A DNA stretch of 64,000 bases. It comes from Nonomuraea dietziae. GTDB taxonomy: Bacteria; Actinomycetota; Actinomycetes; Streptosporangiales; Streptosporangiaceae. Positions 51,432 to 60,786 of this stretch are shown in pieces (positions within the stretch are counted from its first letter, which is position 1; each line of letters begins with the position of its first letter). The position numbers and the translations under genes were made by a program. A model generated the notes under the pieces. The model saw only the letters and a list, made by a program, of their open reading frames with translations. It did not search any database and had not been told where the DNA came from. The stretch covers positions 496,001 to 560,000 of the forward strand of contig NZ_JACIBV010000001.1 of NCBI RefSeq assembly GCF_014195505.1, in the 5' to 3' direction.

Positions 51432-52961
51432 ATGTCGGACGCCGATGTGATCATCGTGGGCGCCGGCCCGACCGGCCTCATGCTGGCGAATGAGCTGCGC
51501 CTGGCCGGGGTGCGACCGCTGGTGCTGGAGCGGCAGCCGCAGCGCCGGGACACCCCCAAGGCCGGTGGCCTCGGCGGGCAGATCCTGGAGCTGCTGCGCT
51601 ACCGGGGCTTGCTGGAACGCTTCGAAGCGGCCTGCACCGATCCTGTCCCGGCGCCCCGATTCCCGTTCGGCGGCGTGCATCTGGACTTCACCCAGTTGGC
51701 GGATCCTCCGATGCACGCCCTGCCGCTCCCGCAACAGCTGCTGGAGAGGCTGCTCGACGAACGCGCCGGCGAACTCGGTGTCGACATCCGACGCGGACAC
51801 CAGGTTGTCGGGGTGAGCCAGGACGACGCCGCGGTGACTGTGGACGTGCGTGGCCCGGACGGGCCGTACCGGGTGAGCGCCCGGTACCTCGTGGGTTGCG
51901 ACGGCGCACGCAGCCGGGTCCGTGACTGGGCCGGCATCGGCTTCCCCGGCACCACCTATCCGGAGGTCAACCGGCTGGCCCAGGTCACCCTGCCCGAAAC
52001 GGTGACCATACTCGGCAACGGCGATCTCGATGTCCCCGGCTTCGGCACGATCCGCGCGGGTTTCACCCGGACGGATCATGGGCTCCTCGGAGTCGCCGCA
52101 TCGCCCGCCTCCGCTGTCGTCTCCCTCTACACCGTCGAAGACGAGAGCACCGAATACGACGACGACACCCCGATGACCGTGACCGAACTCCAGGACAGCC
52201 TCCGCCGCGTGATCGGCGTGCGTCTGCCCTTGGGAGAGGCGGTTCGGCTCTCGCGGTTCACCTTCAAGGCTCGGCAGGCCGAGCGATACCGTGACGGGCG
52301 GATCATGCTGGCCGGTGATGCGGCGCATCTGTTCCCCGCCACGGGTGTGGCGATCAACGCCGGCATGCTCGACGCGGTGAACCTGGCCTGGAAGCTGGCC
52401 GCCGACATCCACGGCTGGGCCCCGCCCGGCCTGCTGGAGACCTACCACGGCGAACGCCACCTCGCGGGCGCCCGGACCATGCTGCACACCCGAGCCCAGG
52501 TGGCACTGCGGCGCGGGCACGACCCGGCCGCCGAAGCGCTGCGGGAGGTCTTCCAGGAACTACTCGCCGACGAGCAGCCGTTGCGCCGTATGGGAGCGCT
52601 GCTCGCCGGCACTGACATCCGCTACCCGATGCCAGGCTCCGACCACCAGGCGTTGGCCGGCGCCTTCGCCCCCGACCTCACCCTGCACACCGACCAGGGC
52701 GTGACCAGCGTCGCGGAACTCATGCACACCGCGAGGCCCATCCTCCTCGACCTGGCCGACCGCCCAGACGTCCGTCAGGTCGCACAAGAATGGCAGCATC
52801 GCGTCGACGTCCGCACCGCCAAAACCGATCAGCGGCCGGCCGACGCGCTGCTGATCCGCCCGGACGCCCACATCGCCTGGGCCGCGACCATCGACGAGCC
52901 CGCCGGCACCGCCGCGCCCGCCCTGCGAGAAGCACTCTCTCGCTGGTTCGGCACGCCCTGA
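51432..52961 (+). CDS. FAD-dependent aromatic hydroxylase (PheA/TfdB-like monooxygenase)
   Basis: A 509-aa flavin monooxygenase with dinucleotide motif VIIVGAGPTGLMLANELRLA, the DG motif GCDGARSRVRDWAG, GDAAHLFPATGVAINAGMLD, and a C-terminal thioredoxin-like domain. This matches polyketide-type and phenol hydroxylases that use NAD(P)H and oxygen. ATG 51432 is chosen since GGGAGGGGAG lies upstream; a longer frame begins at 51225. It probably hydroxylates an aromatic compound, perhaps acted on by the SDRs nearby. Confidence 0.9.
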   Translation: MSDADVIIVGAGPTGLMLANELRLAGVRPLVLERQPQRRDTPKAGGLGGQILELLRYRGLLERFEAACTDPVPAPRFPFGGVHLDFTQLADPPMHALPLPQQLLERLLDERAGELGVDIRRGHQVVGVSQDDAAVTVDVRGPDGPYRVSARYLVGCDGARSRVRDWAGIGFPGTTYPEVNRLAQVTLPETVTILGNGDLDVPGFGTIRAGFTRTDHGLLGVAASPASAVVSLYTVEDESTEYDDDTPMTVTELQDSLRRVIGVRLPLGEAVRLSRFTFKARQAERYRDGRIMLAGDAAHLFPATGVAINAGMLDAVNLAWKLAADIHGWAPPGLLETYHGERHLAGARTMLHTRAQVALRRGHDPAAEALREVFQELLADEQPLRRMGALLAGTDIRYPMPGSDHQALAGAFAPDLTLHTDQGVTSVAELMHTARPILLDLADRPDVRQVAQEWQHRVDVRTAKTDQRPADALLIRPDAHIAWAATIDEPAGTAAPALREALSRWFGTP

Positions 52962-53029
52962 ACCGACGAGACCGCGACTCGACGACAGGCAGCCCGACCC
53001 GGCTCCTGTCGATCCGGGCCAGGCCTGGG

Positions 53030-53069
53030 CCTGCTGGTACGGCTGCGCGCGCTCAGCCGTACCAGCAGG
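53030..53069. terminator. Strong terminator hairpin after the flavin hydroxylase
   Basis: Arms CCTGCTGGTACGGCTG (53030-53045) and CAGCCGTACCAGCAGG (53054-53069) pair over 16 bases with an eight-base loop. This is one of the most stable hairpins in the window and lies 69 bases after the hydroxylase stop. Confidence 0.85.
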
Positions 53070-53075
53070 TGGGGG

Positions 53076-53215
53076 TCAGCCGCCGGCGTACGCCCGGATG
53101 ACCGTCTGGGTCAGGCCTGCGACCGTGGCGTCAGTCACCACCGCGCGGAGCGAGACGAACCTATGCGTGCGCGGGTTCGGCACCAGCTCACCCGTCGTCG
53201 GCCGACTCTCCAGAC
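53076..53215 (-). pseudogene. Tail of an unrecognised gene (remnant)
   Basis: A minus-strand frame reads TTGELVPNPRTHRFVSLRAV, then VTDATVAGLTQTVIRAYAGG and a stop at 53078-53076. It has coding-like codon use and a clean C-terminus, but no upstream body in any frame. I cannot name the family. It follows the terminator hairpin directly. Confidence 0.4.
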
Positions 53216-53291
53216 GGACGTGACTTCACCTCCACCTGCGGGGACCCGGGTTCCGCTCCGTCCCACATCGGCAGCCGTCTGCGCGCCCTGA

Positions 53292-53891
53292 TCAGGTCAG
53301 GCTCTGGAGGTGGTGGCGTAGGACCCTGGTCATGGTCTCGGCGTCCATGCGATCGGGGTGCAGGACGGCATGCACGGTCAGTCCGTCGATCAGCGCGCAG
53401 AGCCGCTCGACCTCCACCGCCAGGTCGGTGCCCTCCCGTAGGCGGTCACTCCTGCGCGCGCCGTCCAGCACCTTGAAGACCAGGCGGCGCAGGCCGTCGT
53501 AGCTCTCCTGGGCGTGCGGGCGCAGCTCGGGACGGGTACGGGCGGCCGTCGCGAACGCCAGCCAGATCGTGGCCTCCTCGCGCCGCCGCTCGTCGAGGGG
53601 GAGCAGTTCGGCCAGCATCGACTCCACGAGGGGAAGGCGGTCGTCGGTGGTCTCCAGCTTCTCGACGTGCTCGAGAAGCCGCCGCACCACGCGCTCGTTC
53701 ATCGCCTGCATCGCGAAGACCATCAACTCGCTGTGCCCGGCGAAGTAGTGCCTGACCGAGCCGATGGCCAGCCCCGCCTCCTCCGCGACGTTGCGCAGCG
53801 AGGCCTGTTCGAGCCCGTCGCGGCGCACGACACGGAAGACGGCCTCCGCGACCTGCTCGCGGCGGGCCTCAGGATCGACGACTTTCGGCAC
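53292..53891 (-). CDS. TetR family regulator (probably leaderless)
   Basis: A 199-aa regulator with REQVAEAVFRVVRRDGLEQA, then SLRNVAEEAGLAIGSVRHYF and a BetI-like C-terminal domain. GTG 53891 is chosen because -10 TATAAA ends six bases upstream, which places the transcription start at the GTG; longer starts run into the operator and the neighbour gene. It is divergent from a small membrane protein gene that appears leaderless too. A shared operator (53902-53917) lies between. Confidence 0.85.
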   Translation of the reverse strand: MPKVVDPEARREQVAEAVFRVVRRDGLEQASLRNVAEEAGLAIGSVRHYFAGHSELMVFAMQAMNERVVRRLLEHVEKLETTDDRLPLVESMLAELLPLDERRREEATIWLAFATAARTRPELRPHAQESYDGLRRLVFKVLDGARRSDRLREGTDLAVEVERLCALIDGLTVHAVLHPDRMDAETMTRVLRHHLQSLT

Positions 53892-53901
53892 CTTTCTTTT
53901 A

Positions 53902-53917
53902 TAGCACGTCCCTGCTA
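53902..53917. promoter_or_regulatory. Shared operator of the divergent TetR/membrane pair
   Basis: TAGCA-CGTCCC-TGCTA, an inverted repeat, overlaps the minus-strand -10 (TATAAA) and abuts the plus-strand -10 (TAATTT, 53916-53921). CGTGCTA recurs at 53934-53940. Confidence 0.6.
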
Positions 53918-53928
53918 ATTTATTTGGC

Positions 53929-54387
53929 ATGACCGTGCTAAATGCTGCGCTGATCGTCGGGCTCGTCGGCTACGTCGTGGTCAGGCGCATGATCGGCGAG
54001 CCGCTGAACGCGCGTGACGTCTACCTTGCGCCTCTGGTCCTGATCGGCTTGGGGATCCACGCGTTGACCGGCGTGGCCCTCACGCCCGTTGACGTGCTCT
54101 GGCTCGTGATCAGTGGGCTGGTCGCGCTGGGGTTCGGCGCGATCCGCGCCTCGACGACCGGGCTGTTCGAACGCGAAGGGGTGCTGTGGCAGCGCTACAC
54201 CTGGCGGACTCTGGTCGTCTGGGTCGTCTCCGCGGCGGCGAGCATCGGCGTCGGCCTGCTGGCCACCCGATACGGCCTGCACGAGCAGGCGAGGCCGATG
54301 TCGCTGTCCATCGGCGTCGGGCTGGCGGGGGAGGCGCTGGTGACGGCCGTCCGCGCCCGGGCGATCGGCGTGCCGTACGCGAACTAG
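53929..54387 (+). CDS. Four-span membrane protein (DUF1453-like)
   Basis: A 152-aa membrane protein: MTVLNAALIVGLVGYVVVRR, then three more hydrophobic segments, one with ISGLVALGFGAIRASTTGLF and a short loop YTWRTLVVW. It resembles small CcdC/DUF1453 membrane proteins of unknown function. The -10-like TAATTT ends seven bases before the ATG, so its mRNA is probably leaderless. The divergent TetR regulator is its probable repressor. Confidence 0.8.
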   Translation: MTVLNAALIVGLVGYVVVRRMIGEPLNARDVYLAPLVLIGLGIHALTGVALTPVDVLWLVISGLVALGFGAIRASTTGLFEREGVLWQRYTWRTLVVWVVSAAASIGVGLLATRYGLHEQARPMSLSIGVGLAGEALVTAVRARAIGVPYAN

Positions 54388-54434
54388 AAACCACTCGGAA
54401 ACGCAGACGCGCGCTGGACCTGCTCGGTGGGCGT

Positions 54435-54451
54435 TGAGTACGCCCTACTCA
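54435..54451. promoter_or_regulatory. TGAGTA-N5-TACTCA box before the metalloprotease gene
   Basis: TGAGTACGCCCTACTCA is a perfect inverted repeat with six-base arms, 57 bases before the ATG. It resembles boxes of NarL-type response regulators such as MacR of Streptomyces, TGAGTAC-N2-GTACTCA, but with a spacing one base longer. Confidence 0.6.
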
Positions 54452-54507
54452 TGCGGGGCGGCAGCGATGCCCTCACCGTGGGCGAGAGCACCCACAAGGG
54501 AGGGACC

Positions 54508-57453
54508 ATGCGGTTACGACACCTTGCCGCACTCGTCGCGAGCCTGCTCATGCTCGCGCTGGTGCAGACACCGTCGTCGGAGGCGGCGGCCACCCGGCCC
54601 GTCGCGATCACCATCACCAAGGTCAGATGCGTCGACGACTGCCGAAACGAGGGCCTGGAGGCGGCAGGCGAGTCGGCGGCCGACTTCTTCGCCGAGGTCT
54701 GGATCGACGGCGTGGACCTGCCCAGGACACCACGGGCGCCCGACGACCAGGAGCTGGTGGAGCCATTCTGGCCCAAGGGTCACGACGTACCCGACACGCG
54801 CACACAGGTGCCGATCTCGGTCCAGATCTGGGACTGGGACACCACCTCAGGGCACGACAACGGCGACGCCAGCCCGCGCAACAACGACAACAACCTGGAC
54901 ATCACCGTCGATCTGGCCACCGGACGCTGGACCGGCGACGTCAACTGGCCGCAGTCCTGCGCGATCGGCGACGGCAACCAGGATGACGACGAGGACGAGC
55001 CGCGGGTGGAGATCTGCTTCGACGTCAGCACCGACACCACCTCGGGCGACGCCGACGGCGACGGGCTGCTGGACGGTTGGGAGCGCAACGGCTACAACGA
55101 CAACGCCGACGCCACCATCGACGTGGATCTGCCGAGGATGGGCGCGGACCCGCGGCACAAGGACCTCTTCGTCGAGATGGACTGGGTGGGCAACCGCGTC
55201 CCCACCCGAGCCGCTGTCGCGGAGATCCGCGCGGCCTTCGCCGCCGCGCCGGAGAACGCGGGCGGGGTGGCGAATCCCGACGGCGATCGCGGTATCACTT
55301 TCCACCTGGACATGGGCGGCCTGCCGGACATCGACCTGCGTGAAGCCGGGATGCCCCAGGGCACCTGCAACGACGGCGTGGACAACGGGGGCGGCGACGC
55401 GATCGACGGCGCCGACGTAACCGACTGCTTCTACCGCAGCGGCAGTGTGGAGGACCCGCCCCCCGGCGACTGCGGTGACAACACCGACAACGACAACGAC
55501 GGCAGGCCCGACGCCCTGGATCCCGACTGCCTGGTCGCCGACGACTTCGGCGCCCTGGCCAGGGGCAACCCGCTCACCGGTCAGGGAACCACCCAGGTTT
55601 GCGGGCTCAACCAGGCCTTCTTCGACATCAAGAACCAGTTCTTCGACCAGGCCAGGCGCTTCATCTTCCACTACGGGATCAGCGTGGCGGGCGCTGCCGG
55701 GTGCACCAAGGGCGGTCAGGGCAGGATCGGCGGCGGCATCTTCGTCGATCACAACAACAGCGGCCGCACCATCTTCCACGAGCTCGGGCACAATCTCGAC
55801 CTGCATCACGGCGGCGTCGACGAGAACCGGTGCAAGCCCAACCACGTGAGCCTGATGAACTACGACCACCGTCCGGGCGTCCCCAGGCAGGGCGGCGGGG
55901 TCATCCTGGACTTCTCGCCGCCGCGCATCGCCCTGGACGGCTCCGACCGCGGCCGCGCTCCGCTCGCCCCGATCACGGAGAACATGCTCAACGAGAACAC
56001 GATCGTCGACCCGCGCGACACGGAGAACCGCTTCATCTTCGTGGACGCCACCGGGGCCAAGGCGCCGCACGACCTGGACGCCAACCCTGACTGGAACGGC
56101 GACGGCGACGATCCGCCGTTCGAGAACCCGGTGATCGCCAACGTCGACACCGTGGGCGCCAACGGCAGGCCCCCCGCGTGCCGGAACACCAGCACGACCG
56201 ACACGCTGCAGGGAGCGGATGACTGGAGCCGGATCAAGCTGCGCTTCAACCAGTCGGGCGGCGACGCGGATCTGGACCCGGAACCCCTGGAAGAGGAGAT
56301 CGAGCAGCTGTGGGAGCAGCTGAACACCGCCGACCTCTCGGTGGCCGTCTCCGACTCACCCGACCCCGTGGCGGCGGGTACCGAGACGGTCTACACCGTG
56401 ACCGTGCGCAACGCCGGTCCCGCCCCGGCTACCTCGGTACGGGCGCTGGTCTCCCTGCCCGTCGGCTTCAGGTACGTCGGCAGCAACGCTCGCTGCACCA
56501 CCTCGGGCTGCTATCTGGGCGAGATCCCGGCGCACGGCGAGCGTCGCTTCACCGTGACCGCCGCGGTGGCGGAGGATCTGGTGCACCGCAACGGCGGGCC
56601 CAAGACCGTCACCACCTCGGTCGAGGTCGCCAACCTGGCCGGTCCCGACCCCTCTCAGGCCGGTAACAAGGCGCAGGAGGACACGCGCGTCGTCGCCGTG
56701 GCCGACCTGGCCATGACCGGCTTCACCGCCACCGCGCCCGACCAGTTGCTCGTGGGGCAGAGCGCTGAGGTGCCGCTGAAGGTGAAGGTGGCCAACAACG
56801 GGCCCTCCACACCGATGGACGCCGTCGTGAGCTTCACCGGCGGTGTCGCCGATCTGCCTGTCCTGGCGCTGGCCAAGGGCAGCCCTCGCGAGCTCGCGGC
56901 CACGGTCCGGTTCAGTTGCGACAAGCCCGGCAACCAGCTGGTCGCGCTCGCCGCGTCTGTCGCTCCGGCCTCCGCCGCGGACACCGATCCCGAACCGGGG
57001 AACAACGGCGGCGAGGCCTCGTTCACGGTCGACTGCGTGATCCCGGTGGCGATCAACATCAAACCGGGCTCGAACCCCAACTCGATCAACCCGAAGGAGG
57101 CGAACGTGCCCCTCGCGGTCCTGACCACCAAGGCCGGCGAGTACGGCCTGCCGATCGCCTTCGACGCGACCTCCATCCAGCCGCTGAGCGTGCGCTTCGG
57201 CCCACGCGAGGCGGCGTGGACGGGGCAGGCGACCGGTAGCGAGGTGCACCGGCGTGGACACGTCGAGGATTCACTGGAGCGCGGCAACCCCGAGACGGTG
57301 CGCGATGGGGATGCCGACATGGTGCTGCACTTCGGTTCCGGAGAGTCGGGCCTGACCCCGGGGCTCGCGGAAGCCTGCGTCAAGGGAACGGTCACCGGGG
57401 CGGGAGATGCGGTCTACCGCTTCTTCGGCTGCGATGCGACCCGCGTCCATTGA
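54508..57453 (+). CDS. Large secreted metalloprotease with DUF11 and C-terminal binding domains
   Basis: A 981-aa secreted protein: signal peptide (cleavage after SEAAA), a beta-rich N-domain, acidic calcium-loop repeats (DADGDGLLDGWERNGYND; DNDNDGRPDALDPDC), then the zinc site HELGHNLDLHH (424-434) and Met-turn SLMNY (about 449). This fits the metzincin signature HExxHxxGxxH with Asp in place of Gly. A DUF11/CARDB-type domain follows (ADLSVAVSDSPDPVAAGTET), a second one near residue 735, and a C-terminal domain with INIKPGSNPNSINPK. GGAGGGACC precedes the ATG. It probably cleaves extracellular protein in a calcium-dependent way. Confidence 0.82.
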   Translation: MRLRHLAALVASLLMLALVQTPSSEAAATRPVAITITKVRCVDDCRNEGLEAAGESAADFFAEVWIDGVDLPRTPRAPDDQELVEPFWPKGHDVPDTRTQVPISVQIWDWDTTSGHDNGDASPRNNDNNLDITVDLATGRWTGDVNWPQSCAIGDGNQDDDEDEPRVEICFDVSTDTTSGDADGDGLLDGWERNGYNDNADATIDVDLPRMGADPRHKDLFVEMDWVGNRVPTRAAVAEIRAAFAAAPENAGGVANPDGDRGITFHLDMGGLPDIDLREAGMPQGTCNDGVDNGGGDAIDGADVTDCFYRSGSVEDPPPGDCGDNTDNDNDGRPDALDPDCLVADDFGALARGNPLTGQGTTQVCGLNQAFFDIKNQFFDQARRFIFHYGISVAGAAGCTKGGQGRIGGGIFVDHNNSGRTIFHELGHNLDLHHGGVDENRCKPNHVSLMNYDHRPGVPRQGGGVILDFSPPRIALDGSDRGRAPLAPITENMLNENTIVDPRDTENRFIFVDATGAKAPHDLDANPDWNGDGDDPPFENPVIANVDTVGANGRPPACRNTSTTDTLQGADDWSRIKLRFNQSGGDADLDPEPLEEEIEQLWEQLNTADLSVAVSDSPDPVAAGTETVYTVTVRNAGPAPATSVRALVSLPVGFRYVGSNARCTTSGCYLGEIPAHGERRFTVTAAVAEDLVHRNGGPKTVTTSVEVANLAGPDPSQAGNKAQEDTRVVAVADLAMTGFTATAPDQLLVGQSAEVPLKVKVANNGPSTPMDAVVSFTGGVADLPVLALAKGSPRELAATVRFSCDKPGNQLVALAASVAPASAADTDPEPGNNGGEASFTVDCVIPVAINIKPGSNPNSINPKEANVPLAVLTTKAGEYGLPIAFDATSIQPLSVRFGPREAAWTGQATGSEVHRRGHVEDSLERGNPETVRDGDADMVLHFGSGESGLTPGLAEACVKGTVTGAGDAVYRFFGCDATRVH

Positions 57454-57566
57454 CGTCTGAGCGCAGGGGCGGGTACGGCGCCGCCGTGCCCGCCCTCGTG
57501 AACGTTCGGCACCCTCCGTCGCCACCATCTGCCCCACGCCGCGGTCCCCGACGTGCTCGTCGACGA

Positions 57567-58976
57567 CTACCTGAGGATCTCGGTCCTGCGGGACGAACCC
57601 GGGAAGATCATGACGAGGAACCGCTGGCGGGCGTCGCCGTCGTCCTTCATCGCGGCGTCGGCGCCGCGCATGTGCACGCGGACCCGGTAGCGGCCAGGGC
57701 CCTTCACCAGCGGGTTCGGGAGGTCGGCCGCGGCCTCGGCCCAATGGGTCAGCTCGCCCTCGGGGCTCGTGTAGCCGATCTCGACGACCTTCTCCCAGCC
57801 CTCGCGCTCGACGGGCGGGCGCGTGCCGTACCCCTCGACCGTGACGCAGACGTGCATCGCCTCGTCGGCGGTGAGGATGGCGAGCTCGCCCTTAACCGCG
57901 CCCACCAGGTCGTTGCCGAAAGCCTTGTCCAGCGCCGCTCCCTCTGGTGGTTCCTCGCCCTCGAAGGCGGTCACCGCGCCGTAGTCCGACCACATCGACG
58001 CCGCGCCCTGTACCGCCGGCCTGATCCGTGGCCGGTGCGGCGGGAGGCTCGCGCAGCGCTTCTTCGCGGTCGCGATGAACGCGTCGTTCTCCGCGTCCTG
58101 CCGCTCCTCCTCGGCCTGCTCGCGCGCGTCCACCTCGGGGCAGAGCAGCGTCAGCGCCTGCGTCGTCTCGATGCCGACGGTCACGCCGGTCTCGCCACGG
58201 AGGCGTTCCAGCTCCTTCGGGTCGGCGCGCACGCTCGCCCGGCACAGGCTCCTGCCGAAGGCGACCAGCTCGGCGTCGGGCAGCTCGCGGAACCTCCGCG
58301 GCAGGAGGCGACTGTTTCTCCGCGCCACGCAGACGAAGGCGGTCTCCCTGTCCGTACGGCCGGCAGGCCTGGTGCCCTGGCGGAGGTCCCAGGGGCGGCA
58401 CTTCTCCTCGGCCGCCTCCGTCACCTTCCCCACGACACTGTCCCCCGTCTGCAGGCCCACAAGGAGGAGCACGGCGAGGACGGCACCCGCCGTACGGGCG
58501 ATCCACCCTCGCGGGGTCGTGCGGCGCACCCTCACCGCGACGAGGATCAGCGCGAGCGTCAGCGCGTCGCCCGCCGTCCACATGATGGACATGGCGCCCC
58601 GGAAGAACGGGGCCCACGTCTGCCGGCACCCCTCGTTCCCCACCAGGTCCACCGCCGCGAACCCGAGCTCCAGAAGGGTGGGCCAGGTGACGCCCACCGC
58701 CGCCAGCCATCCGGCCGCGCGGCCCCACCGCGGCCTGCCCTTCCGCACCAGGAGCAGCCAGAAACCGAATCCGACGAGGGCGATCAGCGGTTCGGGCACC
58801 ACGTACAGCGGCAGGAGGGCCATGCTGACATCACTGTGGAGCTCGAAGCCCGGGCACGTCCCCGCCATCGACATGGTGAGGAAGCCGGACCCCTCCATCG
58901 TGAGCGAGATCGCGTAGGGGAGCGCGGTCAGCGCCAATGCCAGCGCCCACAGCACGAGGGATGATCGCCGTAACAT
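57567..58976 (-). CDS. Membrane protein of unknown function
   Basis: A 469-aa protein with five N-terminal membrane spans (about residues 1-200) and a soluble C-terminal half. The latter has CRPWDLRQG, FVCVARRN, SLCRASVR, LLCPEVDA and CASLPPHR, one Cys each, which may form disulfides outside the cell. ELPDAELVAFGRSLC resembles the DUF732 pattern seen in mycobacterial secreted proteins. It appears monocistronic. I cannot name a function. Confidence 0.7.
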   Translation of the reverse strand: MLRRSSLVLWALALALTALPYAISLTMEGSGFLTMSMAGTCPGFELHSDVSMALLPLYVVPEPLIALVGFGFWLLLVRKGRPRWGRAAGWLAAVGVTWPTLLELGFAAVDLVGNEGCRQTWAPFFRGAMSIMWTAGDALTLALILVAVRVRRTTPRGWIARTAGAVLAVLLLVGLQTGDSVVGKVTEAAEEKCRPWDLRQGTRPAGRTDRETAFVCVARRNSRLLPRRFRELPDAELVAFGRSLCRASVRADPKELERLRGETGVTVGIETTQALTLLCPEVDAREQAEEERQDAENDAFIATAKKRCASLPPHRPRIRPAVQGAASMWSDYGAVTAFEGEEPPEGAALDKAFGNDLVGAVKGELAILTADEAMHVCVTVEGYGTRPPVEREGWEKVVEIGYTSPEGELTHWAEAAADLPNPLVKGPGRYRVRVHMRGADAAMKDDGDARQRFLVMIFPGSSRRTEILR

Positions 58977-59160
58977 GGGCCGTCACCCTAGCGCGCGTGA
59001 CCGACATCGCAGCGATCAGCGAGTCCGTGCCTGTCCGCCCACCCCGCGACGGCGGAGGCGATCACGAGGGGCTGGTCCACGGGCCGCGCAGGGCGGAGTG
59101 CCGGTGCCGGCTACTCACCCCGCAGCAATCAGAGATCGCGGAACGTCACCAGGTCATACG

Positions 59161-60078
59161 TCAGCACGGACGGCTGGTGACGCCGTCAGCCATGGCGCGC
59201 TCGACGGTGACATCGGTGATGAAGGACCTCATCGCCTCGGCGCACTCGGGCGCGTGGGTCTCCAGCAGGAGGTGGCCGGCGTCGTAGACGTGCATCTCGA
59301 GCCGGTCGAGCGCTCGCGCGTAGCCCATGATCTCCGACAGGTCGAAGAACGGGTCGTGGCGGCCCCAGAGCAGCAGGCACGGCGGCTGGCGGGTCCGGTG
59401 GTAGTCGGCCAGTTCACCGAAGCGGGCGACGTGGCCGGCGTAGTCGCGGAACAACTGGAACTGGGCTTCGACGTTGCCGGGCCGCGACATCCGCGCCCAG
59501 TCCAGGTGCCACGGCTCGGGCGGATGGAGGACGCGCACCCGCTCCGGCAGCCCGCCCAGGTACTGCTCGCGAGTGCCCTCGAAGTTCAGCCACTCGGGCA
59601 GCCGGGCACGGTTGGCTTCCGAAGGATCGGCCCAGAAGGCCCGTGCGCCGTCCCACTGGCTACCCAGGCCGTCCTCGTGGGCGTTGCCGTTCTGCACGAT
59701 GAGCCCGAGGATGCGCTCGGGACGCCGGGTGGCGAGGTGGTAGCCGACCGGGGCGCCGAAGTCGTGCAGGTAGACGAAGAACTCGTCGACGCCGATCTGC
59801 TCGAGGAACGCCTCGACGGTGTCGGCCAGGTTGGCGAACGTGTACTCGTACTCGTCGACGCCGGGCGCGGCGGAGAACCCGAAGCCCGGCAGGTCCGGTG
59901 CGATGACCCGGCTCACCTCGGCCAGCGGGGAGAGCACGTGCCGGAAGGTGTGCGAGGAGCTCGGGAAGCCGTGCAGCAACAGTACGCAGGGCTTGTCCGC
60001 CGCCCCGGCCTCGCGGTAGAAGATCTCGAGTCCGTCCACGTCGAGGCTGTGGTGGCGTGGCTTGTCGGTCGCCTGCAT
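59161..60078 (-). CDS. Alpha/beta hydrolase with Asp nucleophile (epoxide hydrolase/dehalogenase-like)
   Basis: A 305-aa protein with the oxyanion motif HGFPSSSHTFRHVL, nucleophile elbow LHDFGAPVG with Asp106 in place of Ser, and catalytic His in YDAGHLLLE near 280. Asp nucleophiles mark epoxide hydrolases and haloalkane dehalogenases. AAGGAGACCG precedes the ATG. The gene stands alone. Substrate unknown. Confidence 0.88.
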   Translation of the reverse strand: MQATDKPRHHSLDVDGLEIFYREAGAADKPCVLLLHGFPSSSHTFRHVLSPLAEVSRVIAPDLPGFGFSAAPGVDEYEYTFANLADTVEAFLEQIGVDEFFVYLHDFGAPVGYHLATRRPERILGLIVQNGNAHEDGLGSQWDGARAFWADPSEANRARLPEWLNFEGTREQYLGGLPERVRVLHPPEPWHLDWARMSRPGNVEAQFQLFRDYAGHVARFGELADYHRTRQPPCLLLWGRHDPFFDLSEIMGYARALDRLEMHVYDAGHLLLETHAPECAEAMRSFITDVTVERAMADGVTSRPC

Positions 60079-60313
60079 CTTGACGGTCTCCTTCGGGTTG
60101 GTCTATCCCGCCGATTCCCACGGAGCCAAGGGTCAGAACATCCAGGTCGCCTCGTCCACGTACGCGTCCGGCAGCGCACCGCGGATCGTCATACGTGGAT
60201 GGCGGCTTTCCTGCGATTGATGGCAGGCATCACGCTGGCCCTCCACCAGTCGATGAGGAAATATGCATCGAGAAACGGAGCGATGGATTCATGTCAAGAG
60301 AGAAAGGACTGAT

Positions 60314-60625
60314 GTGAAGAGCGGCAAACGCCTCGGCGCCATTATGCTGGCGGCAGTCGGAAGCCTCGCTTTCCTCGCCGCCCCGGCCGAGGCCGCGAGA
60401 GGGAACGTGCTTTTCACCAACAGCGCCACGGGCCTGACCACGTTCATCGCCGACCCACCTCCGGGATGTCATCGGACCGGCGAGTTCGACACTGTGAGAA
60501 ACTCCACGGACGTCGCCATCGTCGTCCATCAAGATGCGTACTGCCGAGTCGGATCCGTGGTCGTGCAACCTGGTACGACGCAGGTCCAGGTCGGTGCGCG
60601 CCTCAGTGTGGTCATTCCACGGTAG
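60314..60625 (+). CDS. Small secreted protein with two Cys
   Basis: A 103-aa protein with a signal peptide (VKSGKRLGAIMLAAVGSLAF, cleavage near AEAA) and a beta-like mature part of about 75 residues with two Cys (PGCHRTG, AYCRVGS). GTG 60314 follows AAAGGA. The 235 bases upstream hold no supported gene except a short frame ending at 60312. Function unknown; such exported peptides often act at the cell surface. Confidence 0.65.
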   Translation: MKSGKRLGAIMLAAVGSLAFLAAPAEAARGNVLFTNSATGLTTFIADPPPGCHRTGEFDTVRNSTDVAIVVHQDAYCRVGSVVVQPGTTQVQVGARLSVVIPR

Positions 60626-60786
60626 TCGGCCACGGCCGCGAATATCGCCCGCTTTTCCTCCACCTGTGCGCTGACCATCTGAACCCACTCGAAATCGTCA
60701 GTGCGGTGATCTCAGCGAAATAGCTCGGACGATGGGGGCCGGTTCGTCGGGATCGGTCGCATAACACGAAGGAGTAGGAGAGCAAC

